Source of the DNA: an uncultured Bacillaceae bacterium
GTDB lineage: Bacteria; Bacillota; Bacilli; Bacillales; Amphibacillaceae
Direction of reading: 5' to 3'
Length of the DNA stretch: 5,512 nt
Assembly: GCA_945639745.1 (NCBI GenBank)
Contig: CALZEK010000108.1
Coordinates: forward strand, 1 to 5,512
Shown in pieces: positions 1 to 5,512 of this stretch (the first letter of the stretch is position 1; every line of letters starts with the position of its first letter). Below the pieces are notes generated by a model. It saw nothing but the letters and a program-made list of their open reading frames with translations, had not been told where the DNA came from and did not search any database. The position numbers and the translations under genes are program-made.

Positions 1-1
1 G

Positions 2-994
2 GAAGGTAATGCATCAATGTACCTTGGTTCACCACGTATGGCTGAAATGGTTATTGGTGAAAAAGTAACCTTAGATGAAATGGGTGGTGCCAGAATGCAT
101 TGTTCTGTTTCGGGGTGTGGGGATGTTCTAGTTGAAAGCGAAGAAGAGGCAATTTCTTTTGCTCGAAAATATTTAAGTTATTTCCCAGCTAATTTTAGAC
201 AAACATCGGCTAAAACCACATCTTCTGATCCAAAACAATTTGAAAAAACATTGGAGGAAATCATTCCAGAAAACCAAAATGCTCCTTTTGATATGATGGA
301 CTTAATTAATCATATCATTGACGAAGATACATTTTGTGAGATCAAAAAATTATTTGCAACAGAATTAATAACTGGTCTAGCTAGAATAGATGGTCGAGTT
401 GTAGGTATTATTGCAAATCAACCTCGCGCCAAGGGCGGTGTATTATTCACAGATTCAGCAGATAAAGCTGCAAAATTCATTCAATTATGTGATGCATTTA
501 ACATCCCGCTTTTATTCTTAATGGATGTTCCAGGATTTATGATTGGGACAAAAGTAGAAAGCCAAGGGATTATTCGTCACGGTGCTAAAATGTTAGCAAT
601 GATGAGTGAAGCTACTGTACCTAAAATATCTGTTATTGTTAGAAAAGCATATGGTGCAGGATTATACGCAATGGCTGGTCCTGCATTTGAAACAGATGCA
701 GTTTTAGCGTTACCAACTGCACAAATTGCAGTTATGGGACCAGAAGCAGCAATTAATGCTGTATATGCTAATAAAATTGCTAGTTTAGAAGGTAATGAAC
801 GAGCAGCATTTATTAAAGAAAAACAAGATGAATATAGAGAAGATATCAATATCTATCATTTAGCATCAGAAATGATTATTGATCAAATCGTACAACCAAG
901 TAAATTAAGAAAAGAATTGATTAATAGATACGACACCTATGAGAGTAAAAACATGCATTTCACAGATAGAAAGCATGGCGTGTATCCTGTATAA
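2..994 (+). CDS. Acyl-CoA carboxylase carboxyltransferase (beta) subunit, 5'-truncated by window edge
   Basis: This is the C-terminal 330 residues of a crotonase-fold carboxyltransferase, which moves CO2 from biotin on its carrier protein to an acyl-CoA in the cytoplasm. The frame is open to the left edge (EGNASMYLGSPRMAEM), so the ATG at 17 is an internal Met and the true start lies outside the window; the family is usually about 510 residues. Visible hallmarks are VTLDEMGGARMHCSVSG near residue 25, the first oxyanion Gly pair in RAKGGVLFTD (residues 145–146, bases 434–439), then LFLMDVPGFMIG, and the second Gly-rich oxyanion loop KAYGAGLYAMAG (bases 653–661), followed by ALPTAQIAVMGPEAAINAVY. 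These patterns fit the propionyl/acetyl-CoA carboxylase beta or MmdA group. The acyl substrate cannot be told from this part. The YGAGLYAM loop seems to differ from the methylcrotonyl-CoA type (YGAGNYGM), judged from memory. The gene ends at TAA 992–994 and is followed by a terminator, so it closes its own transcription unit. No internal defects are seen. Confidence 0.93.
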   Translation, partial: EGNASMYLGSPRMAEMVIGEKVTLDEMGGARMHCSVSGCGDVLVESEEEAISFARKYLSYFPANFRQTSAKTTSSDPKQFEKTLEEIIPENQNAPFDMMDLINHIIDEDTFCEIKKLFATELITGLARIDGRVVGIIANQPRAKGGVLFTDSADKAAKFIQLCDAFNIPLLFLMDVPGFMIGTKVESQGIIRHGAKMLAMMSEATVPKISVIVRKAYGAGLYAMAGPAFETDAVLALPTAQIAVMGPEAAINAVYANKIASLEGNERAAFIKEKQDEYREDINIYHLASEMIIDQIVQPSKLRKELINRYDTYESKNMHFTDRKHGVYPV

Positions 995-1024
995 TTCTAA
1001 ATTTTATTTAAAATCAATTTCTTT

Positions 1025-1061
1025 AAATCAGTTATCGATATAATATCGATAACTGATTTTT
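1025..1061 (+). terminator. Rho-independent terminator after the carboxyltransferase gene
   Basis: A perfect 16-bp inverted repeat (left arm 1025–1040, right arm 1044–1059) is separated by a 3-base TAA loop. The right arm runs straight into a T tract (1057–1061). It lies 30 bases after the stop of the carboxyltransferase gene and 80 bases before the next start, which fits an intrinsic terminator. The stem is AT-rich with only 4 G:C pairs, and the T tract is short, partly inside the stem. The arms begin with AAA and end with TTT, but on the reverse strand the stem is followed by TTTAAAG, so it would be weak in that direction. Confidence 0.78.
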
Positions 1062-1101
1062 AAATTGCTATTAATTACTAGTAAATCACTATATTATTAC
1101 G

Positions 1102-1107
1102 TATAAT
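1102..1107 (+). promoter_or_regulatory. Candidate sigma-A -10 box upstream of dynA
   Basis: A perfect TATAAT lies 35 bases upstream of the TTG start at 1142 and downstream of the terminator, where a promoter for the dynA–ypcP unit would be expected. No good -35 box is found at 15–19 bases upstream (the hexamer at 17-base spacing is TAGTAA), and there is no TG extension before the -10. In such AT-rich DNA a chance TATAAT is common. A second weaker option is TATGAT at 1116–1121, also without a -35. The need for a promoter here is a sound inference; its exact position is not. Confidence 0.35.
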
Positions 1108-1125
1108 AAGAATATTATGATATTT

Positions 1126-1134
1126 AGAAAGGGA
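1126..1134 (+). promoter_or_regulatory. Ribosome binding site deciding the TTG start of dynA
   Basis: AGAAAGGGA contains the AAGG core (1129–1132), nine bases before the TTG at 1142. The same frame has a TGA at 1118–1120, and no ATG or GTG lies between that stop and 1142, so this TTG is the only start that yields the complete N-terminus. It sets the reading frame that links the two halves of the dynamin gene. Confidence 0.75.
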
Positions 1135-1141
1135 TAGTATC

Positions 1142-1426
1142 TTGAAATTTAAAAATATTACCGATCAAAATTTAAAAGTACTTTATTATACACTTTTCGA
1201 TAAAGGCAATTCTGTAAGTGCAGAAAAAGCATTAGACTTATACATAAAAAAAGAAAATAAAGCGTTTTATTTAAGTTTTGCAGGACATTTCTCAGCTGGT
1301 AAATCTTCAATGATTAATTATTTATTAGATAAAGACGTATTACCTAAGAGTCCAATTCCAACAAGTGCTAATATCGTTAAAATTAATTCAGGCTATGGTG
1401 TCGCTCGTGTTTATTTCAATCATTAA
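1142..1426 (+). CDS. dynA: N-terminal fragment of DynA: P-loop and switch I of first GTPase head
   Basis: The 94 residues before the in-frame stop start from TTG with a good ribosome binding site. They hold a short leading helix (residues 1–40), the P-loop GHFSAGKS at 48–55 (bases 1283–1306) and the switch I segment SPIPTSAN around residues 71–78, whose Thr would coordinate magnesium. The fragment ends in the beta strand that follows (VARVYFNH). The DTPG and G4 motifs needed for nucleotide binding and hydrolysis are beyond the stop, so this piece alone cannot be a working GTPase and would probably not fold stably. It has no independent function that I can argue for. Confidence 0.7.
   Translation: MKFKNITDQNLKVLYYTLFDKGNSVSAEKALDLYIKKENKAFYLSFAGHFSAGKSSMINYLLDKDVLPKSPIPTSANIVKINSGYGVARVYFNH
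1424..1426 (+). other. In-frame TAA stop inside the first GTPase domain of DynA
   Basis: TAA at codon 95 sits between NH and TPVEYSEPY, in the loop after switch I. The surrounding sequence is coding on both sides in one frame. There is no homopolymer, short repeat or frame change at the site, so it looks like a point substitution (from GAA, CAA or AAA, for example) or a base-call error, not slippage or phase variation. UAA is normally an efficient stop recognised by both release factors, and I see no stem-loop or other signal that would argue for programmed readthrough. Confidence 0.85.
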
Positions 1427-1462
1427 ACTCCTGTAGAATATAGTGAACCTTACGATATAGAC

Positions 1463-4400
1463 ATGATTAAAGATTTTTGTATGGATAAAGACTCAATTAA
1501 AAGCTTAGAAATAAGTACATCTGAACCAATATTACCTAAAAATAGTACGCTTATTGATACACCAGGGATTGATGCTGCTGATGATGCTGATAGATTAATG
1601 ACTGAATCTTCATTACATGAAGTAGATACATTGTTTTATGTAATGGATTATAATCACGTTCAATCTGAGGTAAACCTATACTTTTTGAGAGAAATACAGG
1701 CAATGTCCATTCCTTTTTATGTTATTATTAACCAAATTGATAAACATAATGAAAATGAATTATCATTTAATGAATTCGAGCGTAGTGTTAAGGAAACATT
1801 TTCACAATGGAATGTTGTGCCAGAAGAAATTCTTTATTCATCAGTCTTAAATAAAGATGCACCACATAATAATTTAGAACAAATTAAAACAACTGTTTTT
1901 GATATTTTAGAAAAGAAACCGCAAACAGATTATAGAATAGATGTAGCAACTAATCGAGTTATTGCTGAACATTATAAATTTTTAGAACAATTAATCGATG
2001 AAAAACTTTATGATAGTTTAAACGATTCAATCTCTTCTCATGATTTAGATTTGTTTATTGAAATGGATAAATCAATTATTGAAATGAATCAAAAATTCCA
2101 ACGATTAAATAAACGCTATTTAGATATGATTAATTTAACATTGAAGAACGCATATTTAATGCCTTCTAGTTTAAGAGATAAAGCTCATTCATATTTAGAG
2201 TCATTAGAAAGTACATTTAAAATAGGGTTATTTGGTGCAAAGAAGAAAACAGAAGAAGAAAGAAACAGAAGACAGACAGACTTTATTTCAGATTTACAAA
2301 AAAATATTGAAAAAACAATTCAATGGTCATTAAAAGAAAGGTTAAACACCTTTTTAAATGAAAATGAAATTCAAGATGAAAACCTTGTTCAATCAATTGA
2401 AAAATTAGAAGTTCATTTTACTGAAAATGATTTAAAACAATTTTTAAAACCAGGTGCTCAAGTAAATGGTCAATATGTTTTAAATTATACAAATGAAATT
2501 AGTTCCCATATTAAGCAACTATTTAGAAATAAAACAAATATTTTTTGGAATGAAATAGAAAATAAATTAAATGAACAAATAAACGCAATTAAAGATGAAA
2601 CATTAGATAACAATGATATTAAACAAGCATTTACAATTTATCAAGAACAAAAAGATATATTAAATAAAGAGTTAACAAACGAAATAAAAGAATTTAATCA
2701 TATCATAGCTAACCACGTAACAAACAGTACAATTGATAATTTTGTTAACGAGCAAATAGATAAACGTTTAGAAATTAAAAAAGAAGTCCTACCAGATAAT
2801 CTTAATGAAGAAAAAGTCGAAGTGGTAAAAAATGAATCAGAAATTAAAGAGGATATTGTTATTGATAAAAATACAATTTCAACTCCTACAATTGTTAAAG
2901 CAATCGATGAAGTTGTAAATACTGTCAATGAATTGCCTGGATTTGATTCACTTATAAATGATTTAAAGAGTAAACAAGAACGATTAAAGAAACGTAAATT
3001 AACAGTTGCGTTATTTGGTGCATTTAGTGCAGGAAAATCATCATTCTCAAATGCCCTATTTGGTGAACAAATTTTACCTGTCTCGCCAAATCCAACAACA
3101 GCTGTAATTAATCGGATTTCACCAATTGATGAAAAACATAATCATGGTACTGTTATCATCACACTTAAAGATGAACAAACTTTAATTGATGATATCGTTA
3201 GTATGACACGGGAGTTTTCACCTAAAAATCTCACATTTGATGAATATATGAATTGGATAAAACAAGAAAAAATTTATGATCATTATGCTTTAACAAAAAC
3301 CTATCAATCATATTTAAGAGCCATGGTAAAAGGTTATGATGCAAGAAAAGGAAATCTAGGTCAAGAATTAACTATTAGTTTAGATGAATTTGCTTCATTT
3401 ATTGTTGATGAAGAAAAAGCTTGTTATATAGAAATTGTTGATCTTTATTATGATTGTGACTTAACACGTAAAGGAATAACAATTGTGGATACACCAGGAG
3501 CAGATTCTGTAAATGCTCGCCATACCAATGTTTCATTTGACTATATTAAACACGCTGATGCAATACTTTATGTCACATATTATAATCATGCTATATCTAG
3601 TGCAGATAGAGATTTTCTCATGCAATTAGGTCGAGTAAAAGAAGCATTCGAATTAGATAAAATGTTCTTTATTGTTAATGCATCTGATTTAGCTCAAAGT
3701 GAACACGATTTAAAACTAGTTTTAGATTATGTTAAAAATCAATTACTAGAACTTGGTATACGTTTTCCAAAAATATTCCCGGTATCGAGTAAACTTTCTT
3801 TAGAAAATAAAATTGAAAATAAACCATTAAATGATGAAATGAAATATTTTGAAAAAGAATTTTATCAATTTATTGAAAATGATTTAGCTAAGTTAACAAT
3901 CGATTCTGCATTATGGGATATAGAACGTGGTAAACAATTACTTAGAAATTATATTAATACTGTTGGATTAACAGATGATGAACAAGTGTCTTATGTTGAT
4001 TCACTTAAAAAGACATCCGTTGAAATGCACAATTTAGTCCATGAATTTAACTACCCTGTATATGAGAACCAATTACTCGAACGAATTACTCGTCAATTAC
4101 ATTATGTTCAGGAACGTCTCTATATTCGATTCCATGATATGTTTACGCAACATTTCAATCCGACTACTATTACAGAATCAGGTCGAAAAGCTCAAGACGA
4201 ACTTAAAGTTAGTCGAAATAATTTTATTGATTATGTTGGATATGAATTATTACAAGAAATTCGTGCTGTTTCTTTAAGAGTGGAAGGATATTTAAAAGAA
4301 TTATTAAAAGATGTTTATCGACAAATTAATGAAAATATTAAAGTTAAAGACGAGATGTATCTGTTAAGTAGCCTTAAAGATTATGAGGTTATAACCCCAG

Positions 4401-4759
4401 AATACAATCAAGCATTTTTAGAAATCGATTATACTAAATTTGATCAAGCATTAAAAACCTTTAAAAATACTAAATCATTCTTTGAAAAAAATCAACGAGA
4501 AGAAATGAAAGATCTTTTCTTTGATATCTTAAATGGAGAGACAAAAGAGTATATCGATTATAATGAAAATATTATGAAACAAGCTTATGAACAACAATGG
4601 GATAATATTATTTCGGATCTCATAAAACATATTAATACTGATATTGATTTAATTGTAGAAAATCAAATAGCTATTGTTACTGAAACAGTAGATTTAGATT
4701 TCTTATCTAATAAAGAAAAAGAATTAAATAATGTATTAAAAAATATTAATGAAGGATGA
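1463..4759 (+). CDS. dynA: C-terminal fragment of DynA: rest of first dynamin module plus complete second module
   Basis: This 1098-residue stretch opens at the first in-frame ATG after the stop, but there is no Shine-Dalgarno sequence before it, so independent translation is doubtful. Numbered on the full protein, it holds DTPG at 139–142 and G4-like NQID at 197–200 of head 1, then a long charged helical stalk with the conserved-looking FKIGLFGAKKKTEEERNRR segment. A hydrophilic Glu/Lys/Asn linker follows (bases about 2755–2935). Head 2 has P-loop GAFSAGKS at 626–633 (bases 3017–3040), SPNPTTA switch I, DTPG at 783–786 (bases 3488–3499) and NASD at 846–849 in the G4 position, and a second helical stalk runs to the end. 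Head 2 is complete, so if translated it could still bind GTP, while head 1 would lack its P-loop. It ends 8 bases before the ypcP start. Confidence 0.78.
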   Translation: MIKDFCMDKDSIKSLEISTSEPILPKNSTLIDTPGIDAADDADRLMTESSLHEVDTLFYVMDYNHVQSEVNLYFLREIQAMSIPFYVIINQIDKHNENELSFNEFERSVKETFSQWNVVPEEILYSSVLNKDAPHNNLEQIKTTVFDILEKKPQTDYRIDVATNRVIAEHYKFLEQLIDEKLYDSLNDSISSHDLDLFIEMDKSIIEMNQKFQRLNKRYLDMINLTLKNAYLMPSSLRDKAHSYLESLESTFKIGLFGAKKKTEEERNRRQTDFISDLQKNIEKTIQWSLKERLNTFLNENEIQDENLVQSIEKLEVHFTENDLKQFLKPGAQVNGQYVLNYTNEISSHIKQLFRNKTNIFWNEIENKLNEQINAIKDETLDNNDIKQAFTIYQEQKDILNKELTNEIKEFNHIIANHVTNSTIDNFVNEQIDKRLEIKKEVLPDNLNEEKVEVVKNESEIKEDIVIDKNTISTPTIVKAIDEVVNTVNELPGFDSLINDLKSKQERLKKRKLTVALFGAFSAGKSSFSNALFGEQILPVSPNPTTAVINRISPIDEKHNHGTVIITLKDEQTLIDDIVSMTREFSPKNLTFDEYMNWIKQEKIYDHYALTKTYQSYLRAMVKGYDARKGNLGQELTISLDEFASFIVDEEKACYIEIVDLYYDCDLTRKGITIVDTPGADSVNARHTNVSFDYIKHADAILYVTYYNHAISSADRDFLMQLGRVKEAFELDKMFFIVNASDLAQSEHDLKLVLDYVKNQLLELGIRFPKIFPVSSKLSLENKIENKPLNDEMKYFEKEFYQFIENDLAKLTIDSALWDIERGKQLLRNYINTVGLTDDEQVSYVDSLKKTSVEMHNLVHEFNYPVYENQLLERITRQLHYVQERLYIRFHDMFTQHFNPTTITESGRKAQDELKVSRNNFIDYVGYELLQEIRAVSLRVEGYLKELLKDVYRQINENIKVKDEMYLLSSLKDYEVITPEYNQAFLEIDYTKFDQALKTFKNTKSFFEKNQREEMKDLFFDILNGETKEYIDYNENIMKQAYEQQWDNIISDLIKHINTDIDLIVENQIAIVTETVDLDFLSNKEKELNNVLKNINEG
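4752..4756 (+). promoter_or_regulatory. Ribosome binding site of ypcP within the end of dynA
   Basis: AAGGA lies in the last two sense codons of dynA (GAA GGA), 11 bases before the TTG at 4768; the spacing is slightly long. dynA ends with tandem stops TGA TAA (4757–4762). The overlap suggests that ypcP is translated from the dynA transcript, possibly with coupling. Ribosomes stopping early at 1424 would leave the long distal mRNA uncovered, which could lower ypcP expression by polarity. Confidence 0.65.
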
Positions 4760-4767
4760 TAAATTAA

Positions 4768-5433
4768 TTGAAAAAAAGAATATTATTAGTTGATGGAATG
4801 GCTTTGCTATTTAGAGGGTATTTTGCAACAGCTTTTCGTCAACAATTTATGATTAACGAAAAAGGTATTCCCACAAACGGAGTCTATCAATTTATTAGAT
4901 ATTTTTTAGATGGGGTAAATACATTTAATCCAACGCATGTTATAGCTTGTTGGGATATGGGAAGTAAAACATTTAGAACAGAACTATATGAAAATTATAA
5001 AGCAAATCGTGACGCACCACCTGAAGAATTAATCCCTCAATTTGATTTAGTTAAAGAAGCAGTAAGTTCTTTTAATGTTCCTAATATTGGTATTCAAAAT
5101 TATGAAGCTGATGATATTATAGGTACTTTAGCTAAGCAATATCAATCCGAAGCTGATGTGATTATCCAGACTGGTGATTTAGATATGCTTCAGTTAGTAG
5201 ACGACCAAATTAAAGTAGCAATAATGAGAAAAGGACTTAGTAATTATGAAGTATTTAGTCACGATAATTTTTTAGAAAAAAAAGGCATTCAACCAAACCA
5301 AATTATTGAATTCAAAGGGTTGACTGGTGATCCGGCTGATAATTATCCTGGAATTAAAGGAATTGGTGAAAAAACAGCTCTGAAATTACTTAAAGAATAT
5401 AACAATATGGATAATATTTTAGCAAATTTTTAA
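4768..5433 (+). CDS. ypcP: 5'-3' exonuclease, YpcP family (PolA N-terminal type), apparently C-terminally truncated
   Basis: This is a stand-alone relative of the 5'-nuclease domain of DNA polymerase I, which removes RNA primers and 5' flaps with two metal ions. In Bacillus subtilis YpcP is redundant with the PolA exonuclease domain, and loss of both is lethal. Acidic residues expected at the active site are visible: D9 (LLVDGMALLFRG), D63 (CWDMGSKTFR), E113/D115/D116 (YEADDIIG), D137/D139 (TGDLDML) and D188/D191 (TGDPADNYPG). YKANR at 78–81 fits the arch, and a helix-hairpin-helix DNA-binding motif (PGIKGIGEKTALKLLK) starts at 194. The TTG start is chosen because the next Met (residue 11) would remove D9. 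The MALLFR form and the dynA neighbour favour YpcP over the start of polA. At 221 residues it is about 70 short of the usual 290. The stop at 5431 lies where the sequence becomes abnormal, and the frame after it still reads VMSK, so the truncation is probably artificial. Confidence 0.87.
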   Translation: MKKRILLVDGMALLFRGYFATAFRQQFMINEKGIPTNGVYQFIRYFLDGVNTFNPTHVIACWDMGSKTFRTELYENYKANRDAPPEELIPQFDLVKEAVSSFNVPNIGIQNYEADDIIGTLAKQYQSEADVIIQTGDLDMLQLVDDQIKVAIMRKGLSNYEVFSHDNFLEKKGIQPNQIIEFKGLTGDPADNYPGIKGIGEKTALKLLKEYNNMDNILANF

Positions 5434-5512
5434 GTTATGAGTAAAGTATTGGAATTTATTTTTTGTAGTGTTTTTTTTATTTTTTTGTTTTGTTTTTTTT
5501 TTTTTTTGTTTG
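5424..5512. other. Degenerate low-complexity right end, likely poor-quality contig terminus
   Basis: The last C in the window is at 5423, and the following 89 bases contain none. The last A is at 5479; after it there are only T and G, with a 15-T run at 5493–5507. The change is gradual: T richness grows toward the end, across what should be the interior of the ypcP coding sequence. It does not look like an intrinsic terminator, since no stem precedes the T runs. It most resembles read-end base-call decay carried into an assembly end. I see no gene or regulatory signal in it. Confidence 0.7.

Larger units (their letters stand above)
1142..4759 (+). pseudogene. dynA: Tandem dynamin-like GTPase gene (DynA/YpbR family) interrupted by in-frame TAA at codon 95
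   Basis: One reading frame of 1205 codons from TTG 1142 to TGA 4757–4759 encodes two fused dynamin-like modules and is broken only by TAA at 1424–1426. Bases 1142 and 1463 are in the same frame, and the codons just after the stop (TPVEYSEPYDID) continue the first GTPase domain, so this is one gene and not two. The length matches DynA of Bacillus subtilis (about 1190 residues). In the family, each half has a GTPase head and a helical stalk; the protein binds membranes, tethers and fuses them, and supports tolerance of membrane-damaging antibiotics and phages. The two heads share clear repeat homology: residues 46–81 and 624–659 are identical at 19 of 36 positions (FSAGKSS, SPxPT). No transmembrane segment is visible; membrane contact in the family is through a paddle in the stalk. 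If the stop is real, the first GTPase is lost; if it is a sequencing error, the gene is intact. No other frameshift or stop is seen. Confidence 0.85.

Noticed and set aside
577..849. Minus-strand open frame of 90 codons inside the carboxyltransferase gene
   Set aside because: It lies wholly opposite a well-conserved coding region, and its Ala/Ile-rich translation is what the complement of this region gives. It is not a gene.
1424..1426. Stop codon reassignment or programmed readthrough
   Set aside because: TAA ends the carboxyltransferase gene normally and appears nowhere else inside frames; no readthrough signal or downstream structure is apparent. A point mutation or error is simpler.
2698..2928. 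Minus-strand open frame of 76 codons opposite the DynA linker
   Set aside because: The Ser/Thr/Ile/Leu-rich translation reflects the complement of the Glu/Lys/Asn-rich linker; there is no separate evidence for a gene.
4041..4277. Plus-strand open frame of 78 codons in another frame of the DynA second stalk
   Set aside because: It is fully inside the real frame and has no recognisable domain or plausible reason to be translated.
1142..4759. Two separate genes (a small GTPase-like protein followed by a large dynamin)
   Set aside because: The two pieces are in the same frame, the P-loop is in the first and the DTPG/G4 of the same domain in the second, the codons between stop and next ATG are coding-like, and that ATG has no ribosome binding site.
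5461..5512. Intrinsic terminator or poly-T regulatory tract after ypcP
   Set aside because: No GC-rich or dyad stem precedes the T runs, the T/G tract is far too long and irregular, and it falls inside the expected ypcP coding region.
1..5512. CRISPR array, tRNA or rRNA gene, insertion sequence or attachment site
   Set aside because: Coding sequence fills nearly the whole window, the only gap over 100 bases (995–1141) is explained by terminator and promoter signals, and I see no direct repeat array, tRNA-like fold or transposase.

Overview
The window is AT-rich bacterial DNA read with the standard bacterial code: every Trp codon in the genes is TGG and there are no in-frame TGA codons. The gene content and the order dynA–ypcP point to a low-GC Gram-positive of the Bacillales/Staphylococcales, most likely a member or relative of the Staphylococcaceae. 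That placement rests on protein resemblance and synteny as I remember them, not on a search.

Layout, all on the + strand: (1) positions 2–994 hold the C-terminal two thirds of a biotin-dependent acyl-CoA carboxylase carboxyltransferase subunit, cut by the left edge. (2) Positions 995–1141 are intergenic, with a strong 16-bp stem-loop terminator, a weak promoter candidate and a Shine-Dalgarno sequence. (3) Positions 1142–4759 are one very large gene for a two-headed bacterial dynamin-like GTPase (DynA/YpbR type), interrupted by an in-frame TAA at codon 95. The pieces before and after the stop are in the same frame and are clearly one protein. (4) Eight bases later, from a TTG start, comes a stand-alone 5'-3' exonuclease of the YpcP/PolA-N family. 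It loses its frame's coding sense near position 5430, where the sequence decays into a C-free and then T/G-only tract running to the right edge.

The carboxyltransferase belongs to acyl-CoA (fatty acid or amino acid) metabolism and is insulated from the next genes by the terminator. dynA and ypcP look co-transcribed: the ribosome binding site of ypcP lies in the last codons of dynA. DynA-type proteins tether and fuse membranes and help cells survive membrane stress. YpcP removes RNA primers and flaps during DNA replication and repair. I see no direct functional link between them beyond the shared transcript.

I do not see an undescribed system here. The points worth a second look are the nonsense codon inside the first GTPase domain of DynA, the degraded right end (probably a contig-end artefact that also truncates ypcP), the non-canonical G4 motifs of both GTPase heads, and the large dyad at 1025–1059. 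Both anomalous stops are TAA, one substitution from GAA, so sequencing or assembly error must be excluded before either is taken as biology.
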